Shown here one piece after another: positions 43,444 to 52,226 of a stretch of DNA of 64,000 nucleotides; the stretch's first letter is position 1; each line of letters opens with the position of its first letter. The stretch is taken from positions 14,152 through 78,151 of the forward strand of contig CABRHW010000009.1 of assembly GCA_902470765.1 (NCBI GenBank), read 5' to 3'. The position numbers and the translations under genes were made by a program. Source of the stretch: an uncultured Collinsella sp. Lineage in GTDB: Bacteria > Actinomycetota > Coriobacteriia > Coriobacteriales > Coriobacteriaceae. The notes beneath the pieces were generated by a model, which saw only the letters and a program-made list of their open reading frames with translations, searched no databases and was not told where the DNA came from.

Positions 43444-45351
43444 CTAGAGCTCCTTTTGCAGATAAAGGCCATGGTCATAAAATCCAAGATGGCGATAGTA
43501 CTCGCGTGTGCCAATCGCGCTAATCACGTTGATACGCGCATAACCCGCATCCCGGGCAATCTCGCACGCACGCTCTACGAGCAAACGCCCCAACCCGTGA
43601 TGCTGCGCCGCCTGGCCCTGGTCGCCCACGCGCGCCGCCATGCCATACACGTGCACCTCGCGAATCATCGCCTCGTCCGGCGTCGTCGGCAACTCGTCCG
43701 CATGTGCGGCAACAAACGAATGGTCGGGCAGCGACAACCGCAAAAAGCCCGCGATCTTGCCCCGCGGCGTCACCCACTGCAAAAAGCGCTCGTGAGTCAC
43801 CGGCGTCTCGTACGCCACTTCCTCATCAAGAGAAAGCTCATCCAAGTCGGCACCCGCGGTACTGATCTCGCGATAGCGAATCTCGCGCACCACTGTGCCT
43901 TCTCCACGAGCCGCCAAGCGATTCTCGACGAGCTGACGCAGGTTGGGCTTCTTGTTGCCCACCATGATGTCATCGGAGCTAAAGTCGCGGATCATGCGAC
44001 TGATGCGGCAGAACGCCGGCGTCACCACGATGTCATCGGCCAGTACATCGAGCAGCTCTTCCTCGGTATAGGGGCGCCACTCGCCACGTTCATAGCAACC
44101 CACCAGACGCGAGCCCTCGATGAGCGCACACGGGTAGACCTTGACCTCGTCGGGCATAAAGGCCCCCTCGGTCATAAAGCACTCGTAGTCGCGCTTGTCC
44201 CCCTCGGGCGTGGCGCCCAGCAAGTTAAGCATAAAATGCGCGTGGATCTTAAAGCCAAACAGGCGCGCAAGCGAAAACGCCCGCTCGATCTGCGCCACCG
44301 AAATGCGACGCTCGTTGATATCGAGCAGGTGCTGGTCGAGACTCTGGACACCCATCTGGATCTTGGTGCAGCCCAGGCGGCGGATAAGCGTGAGGGCCTG
44401 CGGCGTTACAGCATCGGGGCGCGTCTCGATAACGAGCCCCACCACGCGATGCTTCGCCGTCTCGTTGATGCGTTGCTGTCGTTCAAGCTCCTCCATCGTT
44501 GCCGTCTGCCACTCGGCAACCGCGCCCCAGGGTGTACCAGAGCCGTACAGGCGATGAACCGCGCGGTTATAGCCGCCCACGGCAGCATCCACACGCCCTT
44601 GCTCGCCGGCAACGCCGGCGGCAAGCTCGGCCTCATCGGTCGCAATTCCGGCGGCCCGATAGCGCTCGCGGCGCTCCGCTGCCACCGGCGGCAGGGCATC
44701 GGCGGGCGCGTCATCGAGCAGGCGCCCCGCCTCGGCACGACTGATGCCTGGACGCGCCAGCATGGGATTAGCCGCTACACCAGCCACGGCATCGTCATTG
44801 AGCGCACGGAAAAGCTCCGACATAAACCACGTTTGATACCCTTGCGGATAGTCGCTCCAGGTGCCACCGAGCACAATGAGCTCTATCTTGTCGGTCGCAT
44901 GCCCCATCTGCGAAAGCGCCGTCAAACGGGCACTCACCTGCAGATACGGGTCAAAGCAATTTTGCTCCGCACGGGCACACGCCGGCTCGGCGTGCAGATA
45001 GCTCTTGGGCATGCGCAGATCGTTGGGGCAAAACAGGCAATCGCCCGAGCACGGCCACGGCTTGGTAATGACGGTAATGGTCGCCACGCCCGAGGCCGTT
45101 CGGCGCGGCTTCATACGCAGCACCTGCAGCAGTTGACGTTCCAGATCGGAATCGACATGCCACGCAGCCCACCGAGCCGGCTCCTCACGTTTAACCCGCT
45201 GGTAGAACGGCAGCAGACGGCGCTTGGCCAAATCGCGTTTGTCGGCACCCACGCGGCGCGCCTCGGCATGTATCAATTTGACGAGCGCTTTGTCGTCCAC
45301 GGTCTCGCCGCGACGCAGGGCCTCGAGTATGTTCAAGATAATCTGTTCCAT
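43444..45351 (-). CDS. elp3: Elp3-family radical SAM/GNAT tRNA uridine-34 modification enzyme
   Basis: 635 residues. The radical SAM cluster motif CSGDCLFC places Cys at 101, 105 and 108, after TITVITKPWP. The SAM-binding part includes ELIVLGGTWSDYPQGYQ and KIQMGVQSLD. The C-terminal GNAT acetyltransferase domain (about residues 500-635) holds GLGRLLVERACEIARDAGYARI. Elp3 attaches a carboxymethyl-type group to wobble uridine in tRNA; in bacteria and archaea it acts without the other Elongator subunits. It is first of two genes, with the methyltransferase-fold gene downstream. Confidence 0.93.
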   Translation of the reverse strand: MEQIILNILEALRRGETVDDKALVKLIHAEARRVGADKRDLAKRRLLPFYQRVKREEPARWAAWHVDSDLERQLLQVLRMKPRRTASGVATITVITKPWPCSGDCLFCPNDLRMPKSYLHAEPACARAEQNCFDPYLQVSARLTALSQMGHATDKIELIVLGGTWSDYPQGYQTWFMSELFRALNDDAVAGVAANPMLARPGISRAEAGRLLDDAPADALPPVAAERRERYRAAGIATDEAELAAGVAGEQGRVDAAVGGYNRAVHRLYGSGTPWGAVAEWQTATMEELERQQRINETAKHRVVGLVIETRPDAVTPQALTLIRRLGCTKIQMGVQSLDQHLLDINERRISVAQIERAFSLARLFGFKIHAHFMLNLLGATPEGDKRDYECFMTEGAFMPDEVKVYPCALIEGSRLVGCYERGEWRPYTEEELLDVLADDIVVTPAFCRISRMIRDFSSDDIMVGNKKPNLRQLVENRLAARGEGTVVREIRYREISTAGADLDELSLDEEVAYETPVTHERFLQWVTPRGKIAGFLRLSLPDHSFVAAHADELPTTPDEAMIREVHVYGMAARVGDQGQAAQHHGLGRLLVERACEIARDAGYARINVISAIGTREYYRHLGFYDHGLYLQKEL

Positions 45352-45369
45352 GCCCCCATTGTAAAGGCA

Positions 45370-45403
45370 AAGGCGCCGAAGCCGACCACGACCCCGGCGC
45401 CTT
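45370..45403. terminator. Terminator between elp3 start and DUF4097 gene end
   Basis: AAGGCGCCG (45370-45378) pairs with CGGCGCCTT (45395-45403). On the minus strand it ends the DUF4097 operon; a TGCC follows, then TTTAC. Confidence 0.7.
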
Positions 45404-45447
45404 CATCAAACAGCGCAGCTATATCTTCGCCTAGGCTTTCGTCTGCC

Positions 45448-46350
45448 TCAATACTCCGAATCAAACGACATGTCGCCCGAACCGACCTCAAAACGATACG
45501 TGGCAGACTTGTCACCGTTATCGAATTCAAGATTCAAAATGGTCTCGCCGTCGTAGCCAAGCGGAAGGAAATCGCTCTCGAAGTCGCCGCTGCCCAAGGT
45601 GAGGCTCGCCTTAAAGCCCGTCGAGTTCGGAACCATCATCTCCACATCGCCCGAGCCCACGCTCACGTCCATCGACTTCGCGGGGGCCTGGTAGAGCTCG
45701 AACGTCACATCGCCCGAACCGACCTCAGCACTGAGCGCATCAGTCACGCTGCCCGTAAACTCTACATCTCCCGCACCCAGGAAAAGGTCGAAACCATCAC
45801 AGATGACACCGACAATCTGCAGATCACCCGAGCCCACGTGCGCGTTGACTCCCTTCAGATGTTCGGCAACACGGCGCGGCAGCTCGACCGTAACTGTGCG
45901 ATCGATTGCCTTACCGTCATCACTTCCAAACTGAGAAACCTTGAGCGTCGAGTCCTCGACGGATGCGATGTTTTGCGTCGCGGCCTTGGAGGCATCCATA
46001 CCCTTGGCAACGCGCCCCCGCTCGATAACGCGAGCCTTGTTGCCGTCAACAACCTTGACGTCCACCGACGCCGCATTGATATCGAAATCGAGGTAGCGGA
46101 ACTCATCGGCATCAAAGGTCGCACTCGAAAGTTGCTGAGGCCGAGCGGAATAGCTGCCGCTATTCAAGGAATCGTCCTCGTCAAACATATCGTCAAAATC
46201 AGACAAATGGCCAGATAGAATACCGGTCGTACGCACCATATCGGAATGAGCCAATAGCCGCGAAGTGCCAAAGACAAGCCCGATGATGAGCACAAACGCT
46301 CCGATGCCAACGCCCAAGCGTACCTTGGATTCATGCGAAAGCTTCATCAT
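45448..46350 (-). CDS. DUF4097 beta-repeat membrane protein
   Basis: 300 residues. N-terminal membrane anchor (VGIGAFVLIIGLVFGTSRLL, about residues 13-32), then an extracytoplasmic domain built on repeated strands ending in GSGD: VGSGDLQI, LGAGDVEF, VGSGDVTF, VGSGDVEM, LGSGDFES, VGSGDMSF. This regular motif is the hallmark of the DUF4097/adhesin-like beta-solenoid family. Function is unknown, usually tied to envelope stress. The ATG overlaps the stop of the upstream XRE-type regulator gene by 4 bp. Confidence 0.84.
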   Translation of the reverse strand: MMKLSHESKVRLGVGIGAFVLIIGLVFGTSRLLAHSDMVRTTGILSGHLSDFDDMFDEDDSLNSGSYSARPQQLSSATFDADEFRYLDFDINAASVDVKVVDGNKARVIERGRVAKGMDASKAATQNIASVEDSTLKVSQFGSDDGKAIDRTVTVELPRRVAEHLKGVNAHVGSGDLQIVGVICDGFDLFLGAGDVEFTGSVTDALSAEVGSGDVTFELYQAPAKSMDVSVGSGDVEMMVPNSTGFKASLTLGSGDFESDFLPLGYDGETILNLEFDNGDKSATYRFEVGSGDMSFDSEY

Positions 46351-47063
46351 TCATCACCCTCTTTGGCGATCGGGTCAGCGGTAGTCACGGTAGCCACGTC
46401 AGTATCAACCGGAGCGGAAACATCCTGAGCCCTAGCGACCACCGGCGCCGAACCAACCTGAATATCTCCGCGCGCCCAATCGCCATCGAGTGCACGCGCC
46501 ACCCAGTGATAGATGGGAATCGTAAAGAAGATCAGCGCAGCAAAGGGGCCGGCACCAAACAGGAACATCAGCAAAAAGAACAGCAGCCAACACACGGCCC
46601 AATACGGGAACGACTGGAACGGGCCCTTCACCGGAGTCGAGCCAACTGCGCCGCCACTCGTCGCCTGCGCCGTAGCGGCATTAGCGGCCTGTGCACTCCA
46701 GCTTGCCGCTTGCGCCGCCTTGGCGGCGGCGTCACTCGCCTGTGTTGCCGCCTCGGTAGCTCGTGCCGCCGCCTCATGGGTGCGTGCGCGCTCTGCCGCC
46801 TCGGCCTCGCGCTGACGAGCGCGGTCCTCATTCTCAAACTCGATATCGTCCTCAATCTCATCGCTCGGATTGAGCAGCTCGTCCAGGCTCACGCCATAGA
46901 GCTTGGCGAGCGAGATCAGGTTCTCGGTATCGGGCGAGCTCTCCGCACGCTCCCATTTACTGACCGCCTGGCGCGACAGCCCTAGCTTTCGCGCCAGCCC
47001 TTCTTGGCTAAAACCCTTGCTGCGACGAAGGTCGGCGAGCCGCTGCGCAGTTTCTACATTCAT
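46347..47063 (-). CDS. XRE-family regulator with C-terminal membrane segments
   Basis: 238 residues from the ATG at 47063 (AGGAGG upstream); the longer frame runs into the promoter region. The N-terminal HTH_3 domain (residues 5-60) contains KGFSQEGLARKLGLSRQAVSKWER. An Ala/Glu/Arg-rich coiled stretch follows (about residues 85-140), then two hydrophobic segments (PYWAVCWLLFFLLMFLFGAG and FAALIFFTIPIYHWVARAL). A membrane-bound HTH regulator joined to DUF4097 is a recurring pair. The coupling suggests it senses at the membrane and controls its own operon. Confidence 0.84.
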   Translation of the reverse strand: MNVETAQRLADLRRSKGFSQEGLARKLGLSRQAVSKWERAESSPDTENLISLAKLYGVSLDELLNPSDEIEDDIEFENEDRARQREAEAAERARTHEAAARATEAATQASDAAAKAAQAASWSAQAANAATAQATSGGAVGSTPVKGPFQSFPYWAVCWLLFFLLMFLFGAGPFAALIFFTIPIYHWVARALDGDWARGDIQVGSAPVVARAQDVSAPVDTDVATVTTADPIAKEGDE

Positions 47064-47330
47064 GGTTCCTCCTATGTGATGCCAGCCGTGCCGCCGGACC
47101 GTTTTTGTTCTTAAGGCGCCTTGCACAGTTAAAAATCTATCCGCCACCGCCAAAAGCATGCCACCTATTCTAGTGAGATTTTTGACAACCGGCGGTTGCG
47201 GGCACATATGAGCTGCGGAAATGTGTCCAAACAAAGCAATGACCCACGGCTCGGTTGTCCCCGTTGCGGCGTTAACGGTAGTATGGTCGTACTGTTTATT
47301 CCGCACCGCCAACGGAGGGAGTTCCGCGCC

Positions 47331-48203
47331 GTGAACCGCGATTTCGCCTCATCGCTCATCCAGCTCAACAATACGTTCTATCGCGAGCACTCCGCTTCCT
47401 TTTCCGATACGCGCCAGGCCCCGTGGCCCGGCTGGGTGCGCACCATGGACATCGCGCTCGGGCAGCTCAACGCTGCCACGATCGAGCATCCCGTCCGCGT
47501 CTTCGATCTTGCCTGCGGCAATATGCGATTCGAGAACTTTGCCGCCGGCGGCGCACTTGCCGCCAAGGGCGTCGACGGCGCAAACCCCTCGGCAGATGCC
47601 AGCTGCCCGTTTGAGTTCTATGGTGTCGACTCGTGCCAAGACCTGGCTATCGATGCACATGGCCACGCGCTTCGCATTCCCAACCTGCACTTCCAGGAAC
47701 TCGACGTGCTCGACGCCCTCATGAAGCTCAACCCCGCCGAGACGCCCGACGTGCTTTTCGACGCCCCGCTCGCCGACATCTCGGTCTGCTTTGGCTTTAT
47801 GCACCACGTGCCGTCGTGCGAGTACCGCGTACGCGTACTCGACGCCTTGGTGCGGCAGACGCGCCCGGGCGGCATCATCGCCATCAGCTTTTGGGAGTTT
47901 ATGAACGACGAGCGCATGGCGCGCAAGGCCGTTCGAGCCGAAGCCCGCGCCGAGCTCACCCCGCCGTTTGAGGGTTACGATTCCGCGCAGTTTGAAGCCG
48001 GCGACCACCTCATTGGCTGGCAAAACGACCGCCACGCCTACCGCTATTGCCATCACTTTGACGATCAGCAGATCACCGACCTGGTGCGCGGCGTCCGTAC
48101 GTTCTACAAAAGCGGCGAGGTCCCCGTGCGCGAGCTTGAGCGCTTCCATGCCGACGGTCGCAGCGGCGAGCTCAACCGCTATGTGATTCTCAAGCGTCTG
48201 TAG
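47331..48203 (+). CDS. Class I SAM-dependent methyltransferase
   Basis: 290 residues from a GTG at 47331 (GGAGGG upstream, slightly far); the longer frame covers the divergent promoter. Motif I FDLACGNMRFE near residue 50, an acidic motif II (FYGVDSCQDLAIDA), and motif IV-like ISVCFGFMHHVPS near residue 150 give the Rossmann methyltransferase core, followed by PGGIIAISFWEF. The target is unknown. The neighbouring TrmB gene (48322) hints at tRNA or translation, but this is inference. Confidence 0.78.
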   Translation: MNRDFASSLIQLNNTFYREHSASFSDTRQAPWPGWVRTMDIALGQLNAATIEHPVRVFDLACGNMRFENFAAGGALAAKGVDGANPSADASCPFEFYGVDSCQDLAIDAHGHALRIPNLHFQELDVLDALMKLNPAETPDVLFDAPLADISVCFGFMHHVPSCEYRVRVLDALVRQTRPGGIIAISFWEFMNDERMARKAVRAEARAELTPPFEGYDSAQFEAGDHLIGWQNDRHAYRYCHHFDDQQITDLVRGVRTFYKSGEVPVRELERFHADGRSGELNRYVILKRL

Positions 48204-48321
48204 GCACCGACGACTCGCCGCCGAGCCGCACCGCATCTTTCGGGCAAACTATGCCCACCCTTTTTCAACCCATTGACGGAACGCACAGCTATGCGTTCCA
48301 CACTTATGACCAAGGAGCCTC

Positions 48322-49161
48322 ATGGGAGCCGTCCACGTTCGCACGCCTAAGAACTTTGTGCTCGAGGAGCGCCTGGAGCGCTACGCCGATGCGATTGAGA
48401 CGAACCCCGAGGCCTATGCCGGAGATTGGCGCGAGGCCTGTGCGCCAGCTGGCAGCAAGCCCTTCGAACACCTTCACCTGGATCTTGGCTGTGGCAAGGG
48501 AACCTATCTGGTCGAGCGCGCCCACCGCGAGCCCGACACCCTCTTTATCGGCATGGACCAGGAGCCCATCTGCATCGCCTATGCCGCGCAGAAAATCTGC
48601 AAACAGGGGCTATCCAACGCGCTCGTCCTGCCCCGAGGCGCCGCATCGCTGCCACAGCTGTTTGCCGCAGGCGAGCTCGATGCCATCACCATTAACTTTC
48701 CCACGCCGCAGCCCAAGGCCAAGTACGCTAAAAAACGACTCGTCCATGTCGACCATCTGATGCTCTACCGCCCGCTCTTTTCAGCCGGCGCTACCGTCAC
48801 ACTGCGCACCGATAGCAAGCCGTTGCGCGATTACGCCCTGGGACAGTTTGCCGCGGCCGGCTACGATACGCTTTGGGTAAGCGACGACGTCCGCCGCGAC
48901 CATCCCGAGCATCCCGAGACCGAGTACGAGCGCCGCACGCGCGAGATGGGTGCCGCCGTCTATGGCATTTGCGCCACACCTGGAGCGCAGCCCAGCGATG
49001 AACAGCTCGCGGCGGGCCGCGCGCAGGAGCAAAGCCTAGCCTACTACCTGCCCGATAACCTCGATGAGCTCGCCTATGTGCCTCTGGGCATGGAAGAGGC
49101 CGTCGAGAACTTTAGAAACCGTGCCCGCAAGGGCAAGAAGCGTCTACCGCAAGAGTCCTAG
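48322..49161 (+). CDS. trmB: tRNA (guanine-N7-)-methyltransferase TrmB
   Basis: 279 residues, longer than the usual 210-240 because of a C-terminal tail. SAM motif HLDLGCGKGTYLVERA (near residue 53), FIGMDQEP, and the family signature region ITINFPTPQPKAKYAKKRLV near residue 130, equal to the NFPDPWPKxRHxKRR motif with changes at two positions. TrmB makes m7G46 in tRNA variable loops. The altered signature (TPQ for DPW) is noted. An AGGAG site precedes the ATG. Confidence 0.87.
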   Translation: MGAVHVRTPKNFVLEERLERYADAIETNPEAYAGDWREACAPAGSKPFEHLHLDLGCGKGTYLVERAHREPDTLFIGMDQEPICIAYAAQKICKQGLSNALVLPRGAASLPQLFAAGELDAITINFPTPQPKAKYAKKRLVHVDHLMLYRPLFSAGATVTLRTDSKPLRDYALGQFAAAGYDTLWVSDDVRRDHPEHPETEYERRTREMGAAVYGICATPGAQPSDEQLAAGRAQEQSLAYYLPDNLDELAYVPLGMEEAVENFRNRARKGKKRLPQES

Positions 49162-49226
49162 GGGCTTCTGATGGTCGCGGCGTTGGCAAACAAGCGCAAA
49201 TAGGCTCCAGCGAACGGCCCTCAAAC

Positions 49227-49349
49227 CTAAGTGAGTAGACTATTTTGCAATAGCCAAGCACAGCCCGCATAGCGAAACATAAAACCGCAGGTAGAACCCT
49301 TGCGCAAAAGCCATGTGCTCGCAATATCGCAAAAAGTCTACTCACTTAG
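49227..49349. repeat. 123-bp terminal-inverted-repeat element (family 1, copy A)
   Basis: CTAAGTGAGTAGACT at 49227 is mirrored by AGTCTACTCACTTAG ending at 49349. The interior has ACCGCAGGTAGA, shared with the copy at 60510. It lies in the 309-bp gap between trmB and helY, with no gene inside. Read on the minus strand it is in the same orientation as the other two copies. Confidence 0.85.
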
Positions 49350-49470
49350 CTAGCGACTACACTAAACGGCTTGGCAGAACGCCCATTTCCTGCATTTTCT
49401 CGCGCGCTGGCACCCCACGCCGCCGCTACGCCATAATAGTTGGCGGACAATCGCGAGAGAAAGCAACCAC

Positions 49471-52152
49471 ATGGCACAGACCACGACAGATACCGCCGCC
49501 AGCACCGTCTCCGGCGCCGGCGCTGCCAGCTCATTCTCGGGCGGCACGGGAACCGAGGCAGAGTTCGGTTCGCTCGGTGCGCTCTCCCCCACCTGGTGGG
49601 AGCCCGAGGACGGCAGCGAGCCCGAACCGTGGCTCACGCCCGATCAAGCCTTCGAACGTTTCTTTGAATGGACGAGCGACCGCGGCATTGAGCTGTGGGA
49701 TCACCAAGAAGAGGCCCTCATGGACCTGGCTGCCGGCGATCACGTCATTTTAGGCACGCCGACCGGATCGGGTAAATCGCTTGTCGCGCTGGGCATGCTC
49801 TTTATGGGCATGGCGCAGGGCAAGCGCTGCTACTACACGGCTCCCATCAAGGCTCTGGTCAGCGAGAAGTTTTTCGACCTTGTGCAGGTGCTCGGCCGCG
49901 ATAACGTAGGCATGATTACCGGCGACACGCATATCAACACCAAGGCACCCGTCATCTGCTGCACGGCAGAGATCCTTGCCAACGACGCACTGCGCGAGGG
50001 TGAAGATGCCGACGTGGGCTGCGTGGCCATGGACGAGTTCCACTACTTTGCCGACCCCGACCGCGGTTGGGCCTGGCAGGTGCCGCTGCTCACCCTGCCC
50101 CACACGCAATTCATGCTCATGAGCGCCACGCTCGGCGATGTCACTGCCATCGCCGCCTCACTCGAGGAACACACCGGTGCTACCTGCGACTTGGTCGTCG
50201 ATGCCCCGCGCCCCGTGCCGCTGAGCTACGACTACGTGACGACCTCGCTCGAGGGCACGGTCGAGCTCGCCATGCGCCGTGGAGAGGCCCCGCTCTATAT
50301 CGTGCACTTTAGCCAGGACGCCGCCCTTGCGACGGCGCAGTCGCTTGCCAATTTCGGCATCGCCAGCAAAGAGCAGCGCGAAGCCATCAAGGAAGCCGCC
50401 AAAGGCACGAGCTTCTCCACGGCTTTCGGCAAGATCCTCAAGCGCTTGCTCGGCTGTGGCGTCGGCGTGCACCATGCTGGCATGTTGCCGCGCTATCGCC
50501 TGCTGGTCGAGCGCTTGGCGCAGCAGGGTCTGCTGCCCGTCATCTGCGGCACCGATACGCTCGGCGTCGGCATCAACGTACCCATCCACACCGTGGTGCT
50601 CACCGCGCTCACCAAGTTCGATGGCTACAAGATGCGTCGTCTGCGCGCCCGCGAGTTCCACCAGATTGCCGGTCGCGCCGGCCGCTCGGGCTTTGATACC
50701 GAGGGCATGGTGATTGCCGAGGCACCCGAGCACGAGATCGAGAATGCCAAGCTTATGGCCAAAGCGGGCGACGACCCCAAAAAGCTCCGTAAGATTAAAA
50801 AGAAAAAGGCCCCCGAGGGCTTTGTCACCTGGAACAAGCAAACCTTTGAGCGCCTGATCGAGACGCAGCCCGAGACGCTCAAGCCGCGCCTGCGCATCAC
50901 ACACTCCATGGTGATTAGCGTGGTCGAGCAGGGCGGCGATGCCCGAGCCCGCGTACACGACCTCATCGAGACGAGCCTGCAGACCCCCGAGGAAAAGGCC
51001 AAGCTCGAGGTTCGCGCCGACGAAATCTTCGCCACGCTCATCGATTCCGGCGTCGTCGTTCGCACCGAGGTGCCGCCCGCGCCCGACGCCCCGACTGACG
51101 CCGCGCCAGACATCGACTATGCACTGACGGTCGATCTGCCCGAGGACTTTGCGCTCGACCAGCCGCTCTCGCCGTTTTTGCTTGCCGCGCTGGAGCTGCT
51201 CGACCCCGAGAGTGAGACCTATACCATGGATCTGATCTCGATGGTCGAGGCAACGCTCGAGGACCCCAAGCAGGTATTGCGCGCACAGGAACGCGCCGCG
51301 CGCGACCGCGCGATGGCCGAGATGAAGGCCGACGGCGTCGACTATGAGGAACGCCTGGAACGCATTCAGGATGTCACCTACGAAAAGCCGCTCGAGGACT
51401 TACTCGATGCCGCCTTCGATAAGTACTGTCAGGAAGTACCCTGGGCCAACGACTACCAGCTCTCACCCAAGAGTGTCCTGCGCGACATGTTGGAGAGCGC
51501 GAGCGACTTTAAGGGCTATATCCAAAAGCTCGGCATCGCCCGCTCCGAGGGCATTTTGCTTCGCTACCTGGCAGAGGCCTACCGTTCGCTCGACCGTACC
51601 GTGCCCATCGAGAAACGCGACGAGCGCCTGCGCGACATTATCTCGTGGCTGGGCTTTGTGGTGCGCTCGGTGGACTCGAGCCTGGTGGACGAGTGGGAGA
51701 ACGCCGGCAACCCGGCAACCCTCGATGCTGCGCCGCCGCAGGGCATCGACGAGGTCGTGGCGGACCGCCGCGGCTGCACGCTGTTGGTGCGCAACGCACT
51801 CTTCCGCCGCGTGACCCTTGCCGCCCGCGAGCACGTTCGCGACTTGGGCGAGCTCGACGACGACTGGGGCATGAGCGAGATCCGCTGGCAAAAAGCACTC
51901 GACGCTTACCACGAGCAGCACGAGGAAATCCTCACCGACGGAGATGCCCGCAGCGCCGCGATGTTTTCCATCGACGAGTCCGACGAGAAGACCGCGCACG
52001 TGTGGCACGTGCACCAGATCTTTGCCGACGAGGATGGCGACCACGACTTTGGCATCATGGGCGATGTCGACCTGGACGCCACGCAAGACGGCGGCGAGGT
52101 CATCTTCAAAAACTACCGTGTCGGCTTTATCGAGGACCTGCTCGAAGACTAG
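49471..52152 (+). CDS. helY: HelY/Ski2-like DExH RNA helicase
   Basis: 893 residues. Motif I GTPTGSGKS (about residues 96-104), motif II DEFH near 188, motif III MSATLGD, TDTLGVGINVPIHTV, and motif VI HQIAGRAGRSGFD near residue 400 define the Ski2-like group, matching actinobacterial HelY. A C-terminal helical region of about 350 residues follows and includes the DSHCT-like end. It likely unwinds structured RNA during turnover. The N-terminal 50 residues are low complexity. It is monocistronic with a strong terminator. Confidence 0.85.
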   Translation: MAQTTTDTAASTVSGAGAASSFSGGTGTEAEFGSLGALSPTWWEPEDGSEPEPWLTPDQAFERFFEWTSDRGIELWDHQEEALMDLAAGDHVILGTPTGSGKSLVALGMLFMGMAQGKRCYYTAPIKALVSEKFFDLVQVLGRDNVGMITGDTHINTKAPVICCTAEILANDALREGEDADVGCVAMDEFHYFADPDRGWAWQVPLLTLPHTQFMLMSATLGDVTAIAASLEEHTGATCDLVVDAPRPVPLSYDYVTTSLEGTVELAMRRGEAPLYIVHFSQDAALATAQSLANFGIASKEQREAIKEAAKGTSFSTAFGKILKRLLGCGVGVHHAGMLPRYRLLVERLAQQGLLPVICGTDTLGVGINVPIHTVVLTALTKFDGYKMRRLRAREFHQIAGRAGRSGFDTEGMVIAEAPEHEIENAKLMAKAGDDPKKLRKIKKKKAPEGFVTWNKQTFERLIETQPETLKPRLRITHSMVISVVEQGGDARARVHDLIETSLQTPEEKAKLEVRADEIFATLIDSGVVVRTEVPPAPDAPTDAAPDIDYALTVDLPEDFALDQPLSPFLLAALELLDPESETYTMDLISMVEATLEDPKQVLRAQERAARDRAMAEMKADGVDYEERLERIQDVTYEKPLEDLLDAAFDKYCQEVPWANDYQLSPKSVLRDMLESASDFKGYIQKLGIARSEGILLRYLAEAYRSLDRTVPIEKRDERLRDIISWLGFVVRSVDSSLVDEWENAGNPATLDAAPPQGIDEVVADRRGCTLLVRNALFRRVTLAAREHVRDLGELDDDWGMSEIRWQKALDAYHEQHEEILTDGDARSAAMFSIDESDEKTAHVWHVHQIFADEDGDHDFGIMGDVDLDATQDGGEVIFKNYRVGFIEDLLED

Positions 52153-52173
52153 CCGAACTTACCGGAACGAAAC

Positions 52174-52203
52174 GGGGCCGCTGGCAATATCGCCAGCGGC
52201 CCC
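52174..52203. terminator. Terminator of helY
   Basis: GGGGCCGCTGGC (52174-52185) pairs perfectly with GCCAGCGGCCCC (52192-52203) around AATATC, followed by ACTTTTG. It sits between convergent genes. Confidence 0.93.
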
Positions 52204-52226
52204 ACTTTTGCACTATACGCTATGCC

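Noticed and set aside
43069..46218. 1049-residue plus-strand frame opposite elp3 and neighbours
   Set aside because: Antisense shadow of four clear minus-strand genes; no domains, no ribosome binding site.
49112..49345. 77-residue minus-strand frame crossing repeat copy A
   Set aside because: Runs through the repeat and the end of trmB; no start site and no similarity in style to real genes.
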